Assembly: GCA_964030785.1 (NCBI GenBank)
Contig: OZ034966.1
Coordinates: 7,297,152-7,361,151, forward strand
Reading direction: 5' to 3'
Length of the DNA stretch: 64,000 bases
DNA from: Siderastrea siderea
Lineage: Eukaryota > Cnidaria > Anthozoa > Scleractinia > Rhizangiidae
The position numbers and the translations under genes were made by a program. The notes beneath the pieces are model-generated. The model saw only the letters and a program-made list of their open reading frames with translations. It did not search any database and was not told the origin of the DNA. Positions 19,891-30,278 of this stretch are shown here, piece after piece. Every line of letters begins with the position of its first letter. The stretch's first letter is position 1.

Positions 19891-20244
19891 TTACCAGTAT
19901 TTCTGAAAGATTTCGTCGTAGTCGTAAAAGTCAAATACAGGATAGCCGAGATAGTGATAAACTCCATTTTTGTTACACGTGTCACAGAGCCCATTCTTAC
20001 CGCAAGTGTCACATTTCCTACAAAACAAAACATTTACGATTCGTCCTTGCTTTTCGCAGAAAGGCGCTTCTTCAAGAGCCTCATGCACCTCGTTCCAGCC
20101 CAGAGCCGCTCGCTCTCTCAGTTTTATAGCGAGGTAATGTTTGTGAATTATCTCACGTAGCTCAGGCGGTAGGCTTTGTATGGCTTCGGTAACCTGACAG
20201 TTGTTTGATTGCAGAACATCGGACGAATATCTTGCGGCCGCCAT
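19891..20244 (-). CDS. ELRE-type Cys-rich Polinton protein, intact paralogue
   Basis: 117 residues from ATG 20244, which follows TATATACACCAAA. SLPPELREIIHKHYLAIK is near residues 24-41, and a Cys cluster FCRKCDTCGKNGLCDTC is probably zinc binding. The C-terminus is aromatic and acidic (DYDEIFQKYW). It is a tandem paralogue of the gene at 19418-19744. The family recurs in anthozoan Polintons but its function is unknown. An F-box-like or ubiquitin-adaptor role is speculative. Confidence 0.55.
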   Translation of the reverse strand: MAAARYSSDVLQSNNCQVTEAIQSLPPELREIIHKHYLAIKLRERAALGWNEVHEALEEAPFCEKQGRIVNVLFCRKCDTCGKNGLCDTCNKNGVYHYLGYPVFDFYDYDEIFQKYW

Positions 20245-20386
20245 TTTGGTGTATATACTTGTGATTATATTTGTTCAATAGGAAAAAATTCTGGGCCACT
20301 TTGTATATATTACTGTGCAAACATTTCTTTTATATATAATATTTTCTGTTACACATCCTCTTCCACTTCGTTTTTATACTGTTTGC

Positions 20387-20534
20387 GTTACACATATGGA
20401 AAATGAGGTGTTATGGGCCAGAAATTTAAATAAGTGGTTATACCGAAACGAGGTGACCTTGGGAGCCGAGTTTCGGTGAAAAAACCGCTTATTTAAATTT
20501 CTGGCCCAGAACCCTCATTTTCCATGTGTGTTAC
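20387..20534. mobile_element. Hairpin MITE
   Basis: About 148 bases that fold back on themselves. GGGCCAGAAATTTAAATAAG (20414-20433) is matched by CTTATTTAAATTTCTGGCCC (20487-20506), with outer arms GTTACACATATGGAAAATGAG and a near match in complement. There is no coding capacity. Confidence 0.65.
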
Positions 20535-20637
20535 CGAATATCGTGCAATTCAAGCAGAAGAAATTTTGATTGGCTGTTTCGTTGAATGTCAATGAATCAA
20601 AAAAGTGGGCGGTAGACGTTCCGTAGAAGAGTTGTAT

Positions 20638-20706
20638 CAGGCTCTATTTTACATTTCGCTTTCCCGCCTGAATGTTTCACCGAGCGAAACGAAAATAGAG
20701 CCTGAT
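20638..20706. repeat. Dispersed repeat end (GAGCGAAACGAAAATAGAGC type)
   Basis: Bounded by CAGGCTCTATTTT and AAAATAGAGCCTG, forming a small stem. The right part (CCCGCCTGAAT, then TTTCACCGAGCGAAACG) recurs at 57799-57858 in the same orientation. Probably the terminus of a DNA transposon family. Confidence 0.5.
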
Positions 20707-20721
20707 CGCGGGTTACTTCTT

Positions 20722-21063
20722 TCCTCGCGTGGTCTACTATCACTTTTCCTCTTTCTTTAAACATCAAGTCGAGGCTCCAGTAAAAGGCGCTAGTTTTACA
20801 GCTTTGGCTATTTAAAAATGCGTTTTTACACTGTAATTGGGAAAAAAGGACATTAACCATGCAAACGCTTTGCAGATTTTTGTCAGCAAAAAGTTTCCGT
20901 TCCTATTCGCCAAAAGTGAAATAAGATGCTGTGTCGCGTCACATAACACGAGGACACTCACGTGACTTCTTTTCAAAGCTGTGGTGTTTTTTCGTAGTTC
21001 ACTTTCACAGAATGTTACGAGATATCCGGAAATATTTAAGATATTTCCTTGAAGATATTGAGA
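20722..21063 (-). repeat. 345-bp repeat, inverted partner at 62467-62811
   Basis: Read on the minus strand, this segment is nearly identical to 62467-62811 on the plus strand, from CTTCAAGGAAATATCTT through GGAGCCTCGACTTGATG to GACCACGC. Both copies keep the same short open frame starting MVNVLFSQLQ, but no family is recognised. Both lie next to hairpin MITEs. It is probably part of a dispersed element. Confidence 0.6.
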
Positions 21064-21275
21064 CATATTTTTCCAGCCTCATACTTATGCTAAACTCTGT
21101 TTGACTCATCCTGCACAGCTATGTCTCAGAAGGTATACCACAATTTGAAACCACAAACTACCTATCGAAAAAGAGAAGGTTGTAATGTATTGGAATCCGT
21201 CGTCAAACCTTTTCAGTACTCTGGGTTGTGCGAATCGACATTTTTGAGACCCTAGCTCATGGACTGTTAGCTCAC

Positions 21276-21281
21276 TTTATT
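21276..21281 (-). terminator. Candidate polyadenylation signal of the nuclease gene
   Basis: TTTATT on the plus strand gives AATAAA on the minus strand, about 330 bases after the stop codon at 21609. Position only; no transcript evidence. Confidence 0.3.
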
Positions 21282-21608
21282 GAAGAAATCAGGACTACTA
21301 GATTTTTTTTCGGCTATTTTAATTTTATATATTTGTATTTAATTTTACATATTTTTAACATTTTGTTCAGTTGGTGCGATATCCATACGGATTTTACCGA
21401 CATAATAAAATGTAGGTGTAGATGTAGTCTACGATTTAAGAAACGCTATTGGTTTGTTATGTGGCTAATACTTTACAACGAAAGAAGTACTGTTTCCTTT
21501 TAAACCTTTTTAAATAGAAAAACTAATGAAAGCTCGATTGTGTCACATTCAGTATGTAGTATAAGCCACAATCTGTTCCTTAAGTTGTTTACTGATAACT
21601 TAACACCA

Positions 21609-22187
21609 TTACAATGGTATTTTGAAATCAAGAATGTCAGGATTGCGGCACTTCGGTTTTCCTGGGAATAAATTTAATGTTGTAAGGAGCTCCTCCAGTT
21701 TAGCCACGCTCATTTCCGTCTGATGCAGTAAGTCTGGATTATCCCGATTGTTGGTCATGAACGCAAACGACTCTGCTTTGTCAACTTGAGACGCCGATCC
21801 AAAAACGTTGCTAGGTTCCTTCCACACGCAACAGCCGGCTGTCCACAGGGCAAGAGGAGTGTCAAGCCTCAATTGTCCTTGGAGATATCTGCTCGCAATA
21901 CGGTAATGGCTATCATCTCGGATAAGTCTCCCATCAGCGGCTACTGTAAGGCCGTAGTCAGATATTCCTGTCAGAAGATAAAGGGTTCCACCACGAACAC
22001 TTCCACATGGACACTTAGCGTAGCCGCGTACTCGATCCTCATAGTCCTCCCATCCATTCTTCGAGCTTGTAAATTGTGGCACTGCATTCGTCAAAGTAAA
22101 GGTAGCTTTCATGAAATTTTGGTCAAACGAATTTATGCCTGAGGGATTCAAGTGACCTCTGGTCAGTCGTTGTGTTTTGATAGCCTC
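21609..22187 (-). CDS. ENDOD1-like DNA/RNA non-specific endonuclease, terminal exon
   Basis: Catalytic exon of a secreted-type nuclease of the DNA/RNA non-specific endonuclease family, in the style of endonuclease domain-containing 1 (ENDOD1). RGHLNPSGINSF holds the active-site His of the (D)RGH motif; FMKATFTLTNAVPQF and the Asn of TNAVPQ follow. GGTLYLLTG, TPLALWTAGCCVW and a C-terminal LFPGKPKC complete the family pattern. The exon starts after AAAAG (acceptor AG at 22189-22188) in phase 0 and ends with the TAA at 21609. It is intact, with no stops. The (D) of DRGH appears as Thr here (LTRGH). Confidence 0.85.
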   Translation of the reverse strand, partial: EAIKTQRLTRGHLNPSGINSFDQNFMKATFTLTNAVPQFTSSKNGWEDYEDRVRGYAKCPCGSVRGGTLYLLTGISDYGLTVAADGRLIRDDSHYRIASRYLQGQLRLDTPLALWTAGCCVWKEPSNVFGSASQVDKAESFAFMTNNRDNPDLLHQTEMSVAKLEELLTTLNLFPGKPKCRNPDILDFKIPL

Positions 22188-23105
22188 CTTTTAGGCTTTG
22201 TCTATTGGAATACCTGTGGTAATATATCATACATAATTTATATTTAGCAACTAATACATTCAGAGTCAAATTAATTAATCTGATCAATTGTAACAAAAAA
22301 AACAATATAATGACCCAATCACAACGCACAATACATGAAACTAGCCTAAGCTCTGGAAAACTCGTGCGACAAACTGATCAAATTGGTTTTGATTTTACTC
22401 CTGATGGGGTGAAAAAATGGGGCAAGCTGTTTCATTTTTAAACCAATCACAGAGCGAAAATAAATTAGTTTCTCTGCAATTTAATACCTCCCTCTACTTT
22501 TGTACGCTTCTAGTCTTTAGTAAAGACAAAATTAGAGTTTGCTTGCTTGGTAAATAAAAATTTAAAAGTTATAAAGTGGAAAGGTGATTCAGAGCAAAAC
22601 AGCAGAATAAAAAATAATAGTATATTCTCAGCCCGTAGGAAGCCTTATTTGAGAATAAGTAGGTTTAAATAGTGTTAAGTCGAACCACATGCGCCCAAAA
22701 AGGTGCTCGTTCATGTGTAACTTTCACACATTACCTAGAGATAAAGAGGAACGTTTCGGTCATTTTGTGGGTTTATCTGGAATGGCCGTATTCTATGGCT
22801 AATTAAAAAATAGTTTCTCGTGGTAAACCTTCAGCTTCAGTCACCTTTGGTTCTTGGTCGTATGAACAGACAGGGCGCACTCCTCCTTACCATCTTTCTT
22901 CTTATTTTCAGTTATTAACAAGGTGTCAAGACGCCACTTGTGGAAGGACACTCTTCCATTCCGACCTATCCACCGCTAAAGACTCCAAATCCAATTTTAC
23001 AATAACTGAGTGAATTCACGCGCTGATTGGCTCTCGGTTATTGTTGGCGATGAGAGTCTAGACTAATGAAAATGACGTAACACGTACAAAAGCCCGTCTT
23101 GGGCC

Positions 23106-23290
23106 GAGGATTAATTTGAGTATCTCGGTGGGTAGAGGAGGGGAATAGCTTGGACGGGTACGGTTAAAAATATAGATTTTAAAGGTCAACTTTAAGAACT
23201 TGGATGGTTGACGCTTATTGGAAGAAAATTCCTTCAACGATTTAATGTTTAAATCTTTAATGTTTACTCTCTGTTTCGAGGGCTATTCCG
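23106..23290 (+). repeat. Direct repeat with 61597-61782
   Basis: Begins GCCGAGGATTAATTTGAGT and ends GTTTCGAGGGCTATTC in both copies. Small substitutions only. Noncoding dispersed repeat, 38 kb from its partner. Confidence 0.65.
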
Positions 23291-23625
23291 TTTTCGGGGT
23301 TATCATTCTCTTAAAAGTCAAATTTGCCATACACCATGAAGAAAGCCTTTAAGGTATGCGATGGTCGTTAAGTTTACCTTCACCAGTTACCCGGCATCTG
23401 TTATGGTTGTGATCGTGCACATCTCAAGTTTACTCATTGGGAGGAGGGGGGTCCTAAATAAGCACTGGGAGGTGCCAGAGGTTCACTTGAGGACAACTGC
23501 CATTGAAAGCCTAAAATATTGTTTTATGCGGCGGATAATCACTAAACTTACAAATTCTACAAGTGCGACTGATTTTCCTTGAGATAGCTGGATTGCTTTA
23601 ATTTTATTATTAAAGCAAAAATCTA

Positions 23626-23735
<110 letters not shown>

Positions 23736-23736
23736 A

Positions 23737-26126
23737 AGTCACTCGGGAGTTTACCCTCTCTCAATTAGTGATCACAACCTTATTTACGCTGTCAGAAAGA
23801 TTGGCATCCCAAGAGGGCAGCCACGGTTAATCGAGATAAGAAATTTTAGACATTTTAATGAAAGTAAATTTAAAAGCGACTTGATTAATTCAACGTGGCC
23901 ATTAATTGCCAATTTTCAAAATGTCAATGACGCCTGGTCTGCGTGGAAAGAAGTATTTATTGGTGTGGTCGACAAACATATGCCTTGCCGTATTGTAAAA
24001 AATTCGTAATAAACCGTCTCCTTGGCTAAATTCTAACGTTAAACAAGTTATGTTTAAGCGTGATTGGCCGAAGAAAAAGGCTTCAAAAAGCTGCTCCCCA
24101 GAGGACTGGGCAGCCTACAGACAACAAAGGAATTTGGCAAATAAGGAGATTAGGCATGCGAAAAAATGTTTTTATAAAAAGCAAATCGAAGAGGCTTCAG
24201 GTGATCAGAGGGCAACCTGGAAAATTCTGAATGATTTAATGGGAAAGCAGTCTGACAGTATAATGGTTAGTGAGCTAAGGACAGATTCGGCGACTCTAGC
24301 AAGACCTGAGGAAATTGAAGACTTCTTAAATTGCCACTTCACGACCATGGGTCCGAGACTTGCTTCTGAAATTCCATCTGATCAAATCAACAAAAAGCCA
24401 GAAGATTACCTTACAAAACATTCTGCGAGTTTTCAGTTTAAAAATATCAGCCCCTCCAAGGTCTTAAAGTTATTAAGTTCAGTCAAAATTGCGAAAGCTA
24501 CTGGCCTTGACAAAATTTCAAATAAAATTTTGAAATTAGCCGCACCTGTTATTTACAGGAGCTTAACTGATCTTTTTAACTTTTCCATCGCCTCGGGTGA
24601 ATTTCCTAGCGATTGGAAGGTTGCAAAGGTCTGTCCGCTCTTTAAATCCGGCGAGAGATGCGATGCCAATAACTATAGACCTATAGCGGTTTTACCAAGC
24701 ATTGCTCGTGTTTTTGAAAGAATTCTCTTCGAACAAATTTACCGTCACCTTAGTAATAATAAATTGCTTTATTCTCGCCAATCGGGGTTCAGGTCGCTCC
24801 ACTCAACCGTGTCTGCCCTACTTGACATGACGAATGACTGGTGTTTCAATATAGATAGGGGGATGGTTAATGGAGTCTTATTTCTAGGCCTAAAAAAGGC
24901 CTTCGATACCGTTGACCACAAGATTCTTCTTAAGAAATTAGAATTTTACGGTTTTGAAGGTATTACTCTACATTGGTTTCAGTCTTGTCTTGCAGACAGA
25001 CAGCAAGTGTGTTGTGTTAACGGCGTCGTCTCTTCCACTAAGACAATCTCCTGTGGGGTACCTCAAGGGTCCATTTTAGGACCTCTGTTGTTTTTGATTT
25101 ACGTTAATGATATGCCAAAATGCTTAGGGTACGGAACAGCGAGATTGTTCGCCGACGACACAGACTTAACTTTCACAAGTTGCAGTCTGCCTGTTTTGCA
25201 AAATAAAATGAGTAATGATCTTAATGAAATTGCCGTCTGGCTTAATGTTATTAAACTTACTCTTAATTTGTTAAAGACAGATTTTATGTTAACAGGGTCT
25301 AGACAAAGAATTGCCGCTCTTGACGGTAACATAGAACTTTCCTTGTCTAATACGGATGTTAGGCAAGTAGAGTCCACTAAATGCCTAGGTGTCAATATTG
25401 ATAAGAACCTGACATGGGAAGGTCACTTGCAAAGTGTAAAGCAAAAAGTGTCCTCCAACTTACGAATACTGAAAAAGGTTAGACCTTTTCTAAATAGTGA
25501 GAATATCGATACTTTATATAGGTCAATTATTGAGCCTTATTTCAGTTATTGTTGTCTTGTCTGGGACTCAATAGGTGACACATTAAGTAATAGTCTTCAA
25601 AGGCTTCAAAATAGGGCGGCTCGTATTGTTACTGGTGCTGCTTATAGTAAGCCTTCTGGAGAAGTTTTTGAGGAATTAGGCTGGACTCAGCTAAATTCCA
25701 TGAGACAATTTCACAAGGCCATTATGATGTTTAAAATCGTTAACGGCCTGGCACCTCCATACCTTACCGAAATGTTCACTTCTAATAACGCCTTAAACAA
25801 TTACGGTCTGAGATCTTCTAATTACGACCTAGAACTGCCCAAATGCAGAACAAATTACTATAAGAATAGTTTTGCTTTCAGTGGCGTCAAGGTCTGGAAT
25901 GCTCTCCCTCGCTACCTCAAAGAAGAAAGGTCTTTGGAAAAGTTTAAAAGAGGCTTACTACCGGCACTTGTAAAGTAATTAGTTAAAGATCGCCTTGTAA
26001 ATTGTTAAGTTTAAGTACATATTTTAAAGTATTGTATTAATTAGTTAATTCACGGATTTTATGGAAACCAAATTTAAACCTGTATGTTTAAATTTGATAA
26101 GATTTCGTGTATAAATAAAAGATTCC
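23737..26126 (+). mobile_element. L2/CR1-like LINE, 5'-truncated, between two ATCT arrays
   Basis: The fragment starts inside the AP-type endonuclease C-terminus (SISDHNLIYAV, with the catalytic SDH), in a different frame from the reverse transcriptase; a frameshift and stops lie near 24005-24010. The 3' part has a short AT-rich tail and then ATCC/GTCT/ATCT units. No target duplication is clear because both ends are ATCT-type repeats. Confidence 0.85.
24050..25978 (+). pseudogene. LINE reverse transcriptase with motif A Asp changed to Gly
   Basis: 642-residue open frame with reverse transcriptase blocks in order: NNYRPIAVLPSIARVFERI, RQSGFRSLHST, motif A FLGLKKAFDTVDH, SCGVPQGSILGPLLFLIYVND, catalytic box FADDT, and the thumb region ending in the L2/CR1-style NRAARIVTG and KVWNALP. 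In active members motif A reads F-x-D-L-K-K-A-F-D; here the first Asp is Gly, so polymerase activity should be lost. The frame is long, so decay is recent. It starts at ATG 24050 just after the frameshift that separates the endonuclease remnant. It lies antisense in the intron of the nuclease gene. Confidence 0.88.
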
Positions 26127-26139
26127 ATCCATCCATCCA

Positions 26140-26178
<39 letters not shown>

Positions 26179-26183
26179 GACTG

Positions 26184-26281
<98 letters not shown>

Positions 26282-26309
26282 GATCTATCTATCTATCGAT
26301 CTATCTATG
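26127..26309 (+). repeat. Compound ATCC/GTCT/ATCT microsatellite
   Basis: Four ATCC units, about nine GTCT units, then about 33 ATCT units with two ATCG variants. It forms the 3' tail of the LINE. Confidence 0.95.
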
Positions 26310-26363
26310 TTTCATTCCCGAGAGGGGGTCAGAGGCACACCCCTCCAGCGACACCCGTGTATC

Positions 26364-26545
26364 TTAACCCTATTCAGCCTGGGCTATTTTCGAGTTTCTG
26401 AGCATAAGTGGGGGCACAAAGTGCCAAAAAAGTATACTTTGAGGTCCCCAACATGACCTGATGACGTCATATGATGTACGAATTACGTCAACATGTCCTA
26501 ACGTTGAATTTCTTAAAATAATTTTTAAAAGCTGAATAGGATTAA
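26364..26545. mobile_element. piggyBac-type MITE (TTAA duplications)
   Basis: TTAA at 26364-26367 and 26542-26545 flank a 174-base element with ends CCCTATTCAGC and, in complement, TCCTATTCAGC. TTAA followed by CCCTA is typical of piggyBac. No coding capacity. Confidence 0.75.
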
Positions 26546-27288
26546 TGCTTAGTGAATAAAGATAAAACACCATTTTTTGAGAGCTGCTTTGCGACCTGAA
26601 ATCGTCGATTTGAGACTGTGATAACTAATAATTTTTGCTTCCCTTGACCGTTGACGGTAAAAATTAGCCTTTCTTGACGGTTCACGGTGAAATTTGAGGC
26701 CGCTTGACGGTTTACGGTTAACCCATTGAGAACCTCTAGATTCTGCCCAAATGTTGTACACTGCCGAACGTGACAAAACTACAGCAATTTACAGTGAAAT
26801 TTAACTTTTAATTGAAGTTGAGCAAATTTTGCTGTCGGTTACAAATACACAAAAACGCAAAAGCATGGAAAGAACTTCCTCATTTTTATGGTCCATAAGA
26901 GTGTAGACCATGATAAAATAGAGTCAGTTTGTTATTTCTTAGTCGATGCCTGCCGGTAATTGTATCACCTGATATGATCACGCCATCTAATGCAACATCT
27001 ACCTGTCCGGCGCTTCCCGGCGAAAGAATTTTTTTACAATAAGAGAAGGAGTAAGGACAGAGCATTCGAACAAAAGTGCAGGTACAAACTAAAGTGTCAG
27101 TGATTATGAGGTAGCAGCAATAACAGAGTGGTAACATGTGAGGCAGGATTCACTGTGATTGGTAATGAGGTAGTGTATCTGTGGAAAACAAAATTAGGAC
27201 TAGCAGTTGAAAGTAAACCTAGTTAGGATCCCTGGCGCGATGCTGATGTAGTATTAAAGTAGGTCATGATCTACTTGGGTGTAAAAAG

Positions 27289-27302
27289 ATAATAATAATA
27301 AC

Positions 27303-27384
<82 letters not shown>
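27289..27384 (+). repeat. (AAT)n microsatellite
   Basis: About 31 AAT/ATA units with one AAC interruption. Confidence 0.95.
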
Positions 27385-27836
27385 GTTTCCTGTACTCAGA
27401 GCGCAGTAAAAAGTTTAAAAGTGAAATATTACGTTCGGTTCAACCGAACTACCTCAGCCACAGTAAAAGTGTGAATGTGAACGCGAAGAGAATATCTGCT
27501 TCAGTGCCATATAAAGGCGTTTCGGAACGCCTACAAAGAGCAGTTAAATCACACGAGGTTACACTTGTACACAGGCCTTTCAATTCCCTCAGTCACAATG
27601 AACATTGGCAGGTCACAAGACATTCGGTGGATTCCAGCAAAACAGGAGTTCTTGCCACGGAAAGCAACACGTTCAAACGCCGCATAATGGAGGCAAGTGA
27701 GATCCGGTTACGAAAGCCCTCTTTAAATAGAATTAGCCAACATCTATGAGATTATTTTAGCCCGCTCGAGACCCCAATGAACGTGATATATAACCCTTCA
27801 TGTTTCCAGAGCAAGAAACAATATTTTTAATTGTAC

Positions 27837-28279
27837 TTGGGTGTAGTTGTGGCATTCACCCACGAAGTGTGTACCCGTGGAGTCATAGATTTTATTTTGA
27901 AAAGGATAATTCGAGCCACCGGAGACAACCGTCGGGCGGTATTTATATGTAACAAAGGTTAGCATACCTATTCCTCCAGCATCTAACGGGTTGCGCCATT
28001 TAACCTTGGGTCTTACATTTGTTCCAATTCCTGCCGCTTGGGTAGGAGTCACTTTGTACGCTGAATATAATTGAATATGTCGCTTCCGATCAAAGAGCGT
28101 AACAAAGTAAATAGTGCCAGTAGGATCTGCTGGTAATCTCTGTGCAATTTCAACTAAAGCAGGCGAATTAGGAAAGCCCGTAGGACGCATGCCACCTGCG
28201 AAAAATGTCGTCACTTCCGGGTCGACTGCCCGTACTGACAGCTGACGTCTGCAATCCTTGGTCAATTTACTTTGGCATT
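27837..28279 (-). CDS. ENDOD1-like endonuclease, internal exon
   Basis: Encodes the N-terminal part of the same nuclease: ECQSKL, then FFAGGMRPTGFPNSPAL, the family block YFVTLFDRKRHIQLYSAY and GTHFVGECHNYTQ. The acceptor is TTTTCTCTTTTTTCAG (28295-28280). The exon enters in phase 1 and leaves in phase 0 at CAA/GTACAA (last base 27837). Its 443 bases fit exactly. A signal-peptide exon should lie at higher coordinates but is not identified. The frame continues open upstream of the acceptor, which could be mistaken for coding. Confidence 0.82.
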
Positions 28280-28749
28280 CTGAAAAAAGAGAAAATGAAG
28301 TGTGACCAACATAAGCAGTAAATGGCATTGTCATAGTGGACTCCATCTAATCGGCTCTGCTAAATTTAAGTTTCCAAAAAAGCACTTTTGGTAATGAACA
28401 CATGAAAAAAAATTAATCAATAAATGATTATAATAATAATTTATCATGTAAAAAAAAATGCTTGAAAAGGCTTTAAAAGTCAACTGACAACAGTATGACG
28501 GAGAAAGGAAATATCTCTGATCTATCAGTGGTTCTGTTACCCAATATTATAATATAACGATTAGCTTAGGTTCCTGTGAGGTGCCGGAGAAATCGAACTT
28601 GAATTGTATTGTACAACAAGCGTCTGACTTTCAATTCAAATAACATGTTTGAGACATCCTTTCATGACCTACAATAACAAATCTATTTACGGGACAAACA
28701 AGGGGGTTAGTTTCGAAAGAAACTGTGATACTGCGTCAGTGGGGTCGTG
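28280..28749. other. Intron or intergenic stretch without a recognisable gene
   Basis: AT-rich. It should contain part of the 5' intron of the nuclease gene. No exon, repeat or RNA gene stands out. Confidence 0.3.
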
Positions 28750-29655
28750 AAACACAAAAATTTGGATTTATCAACTGAGTTGATAAGGTAAATTGGCCAC
28801 CGTAAAGAGATTGAAAACTGACGTTTCGAGCGTTAGCCCTTCGTCAGAGCGAATCAAGGAAATTATGGGTTGCACTTGGTTTATATAGAGAGAGTGGTGG
28901 AGCTACGCTATTGGTATTAACATGGCAACGTGAAAAACAAGAAAAAATTAGTTGAATGAAAAGCGTTCTTTGATACCGTAGGGATTAAGTGTGCCGATTT
29001 CAAAAATGAATTTTTGTTCTAGATTTTTACGGCTTTCCGTACTACCCTGGTGTAGGGAAAGGCAACACATCGTCATGTGTTGGCTAGAATAATTAGGGAG
29101 ATTGAAATGAAGGGCGACTGGTTTGGATGCGTCCTTGTTATTTCTTTCAAGGTCTCGTAGGTGATCGCGGAAACGGTTGCCTAGTCTCCTCCCTGTTTAA
29201 CCAATGTATATCCTGTTGCATAACGTGTATGTTATGCGATAGATAATACATTTGCAGAGGTGCATGTAAAGCGATCAGTGATTTCAATCGATCGCTTGGG
29301 TCCTGTTATTTTGTCTGCATTGTGAATGAAAGGATAGGTGTTGCATCGTTGGCGCGCCCATTTAAAAGTACCTTTATTTAAGTGTCAAGTTAAGTGTCAA
29401 TGGTGTAAATGGAATTCTCTCATTCTTTTCATTCTGCGACGTTTGCATTGCTGTCTGTCGATCAATCTGTTGAGCACGGCGATGAGCCGTGTTGACAACA
29501 GAATCAGGATAGCCACGCTTCTTGAAGAAATGGCACATTTCCTCTGATTTGTTGGAAAAATCGGAGTCATCACTACGTAAACGTCGAAGTCTATTATAAG
29601 AAACTGAGAGAACGGGATAGCGTTTTTGACGTGGGAAGGATGAGAAGATCAATGC
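28750..29655 (-). mobile_element. Penelope-like element, C-terminal reverse transcriptase and GIY-YIG remnant
   Basis: The 29652-29374 frame encodes the linker region typical of Penelope C-termini (KKRGYPDSVV, HRRAQQIDRQTAMQTSQ). Further down, in another frame, comes a GIY-YIG endonuclease remnant: IYIG, a stop where Glu is expected, TGRRLGNRFRDHLRDLE, then KDASKPVALHFNLPN and SRKNLEQKFIFEIGTLNP. The 3' part carries ACGAAGGGCTAACGCTCGAA, common at the 3' end of these elements. It is 5'-truncated and broken. Confidence 0.85.
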
Positions 29656-30199
29656 ACCAAATTTAGTTTCATCTGTTTATTGCTCAGAAAAGTAAGAAAA
29701 GGTTACCCCAGTACAATTTTTCTTATCTTATTGGCTTGACAACAGTGTTAGGTAAGTTAAGTTAAAAGATGGAAAAAGACACTCGTAAAGGAAATCAAGT
29801 TAAATTAGTGAACCCTGTGGTATCAACTAAATTTCGTCTTCCAAACTCAACAAACGATCATTTAAATGCTTTTTGTCAAGAGTAATCTCTTGTGTTTTCT
29901 CTACAGAAAGAAATTCCAAGTACACCTGAGAATTCCTCCTCAAAAAGTTTTATTCTTGTGGTGACGTTTTTGTGGACTTTAGAGAAGCTTTCTGTAACTA
30001 CAGGAACTGAAATAGTTTGTACTTTTGAAGATGTTTACTTCATCCAAATTCAATTAATTAAAAGCCGTTTTCAGCTGCCAGTAAGATTCTTCGCTTTCTC
30101 TTTGATGAGAAGTTGTGTCAGTGGACCATCCAAAACTGTTTTCAGTTAGATTTCCTGTTGTGGAAATTTATTTCCCGTTTTACATCAAGGAGCACTCAC

Positions 30200-30278
30200 C
30201 AGAAACTTCACTGGAACGTTCAGAGTCAGCCACTAAAACTGTGATAATCACGAAAGGTAGAACGTTTACCATCAACAT
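30200..30278 (-). CDS. Signal-peptide first exon, array copy 1
   Basis: ATG 30278, then 26 codons and one base, ending at the donor GTGAGTGCTCC. The peptide has a hydrophobic core (VLPFVIITVLVAD) and ends SSEVS, so it is a predicted signal peptide. Length and phase are identical to the other copies. The upstream box near 30416 is degenerate. Confidence 0.6.

Noticed and set aside
26084..26401. Open frame of Ser/Ile/Tyr/Leu repeats
   Set aside because: It is the translation of the ATCT microsatellite.
28280..28346. ATG and open frame upstream of the nuclease exon
   Set aside because: A strong acceptor (TTTTCTCTTTTTTCAG) ends at 28280, so this stretch is intronic rather than the gene's start.
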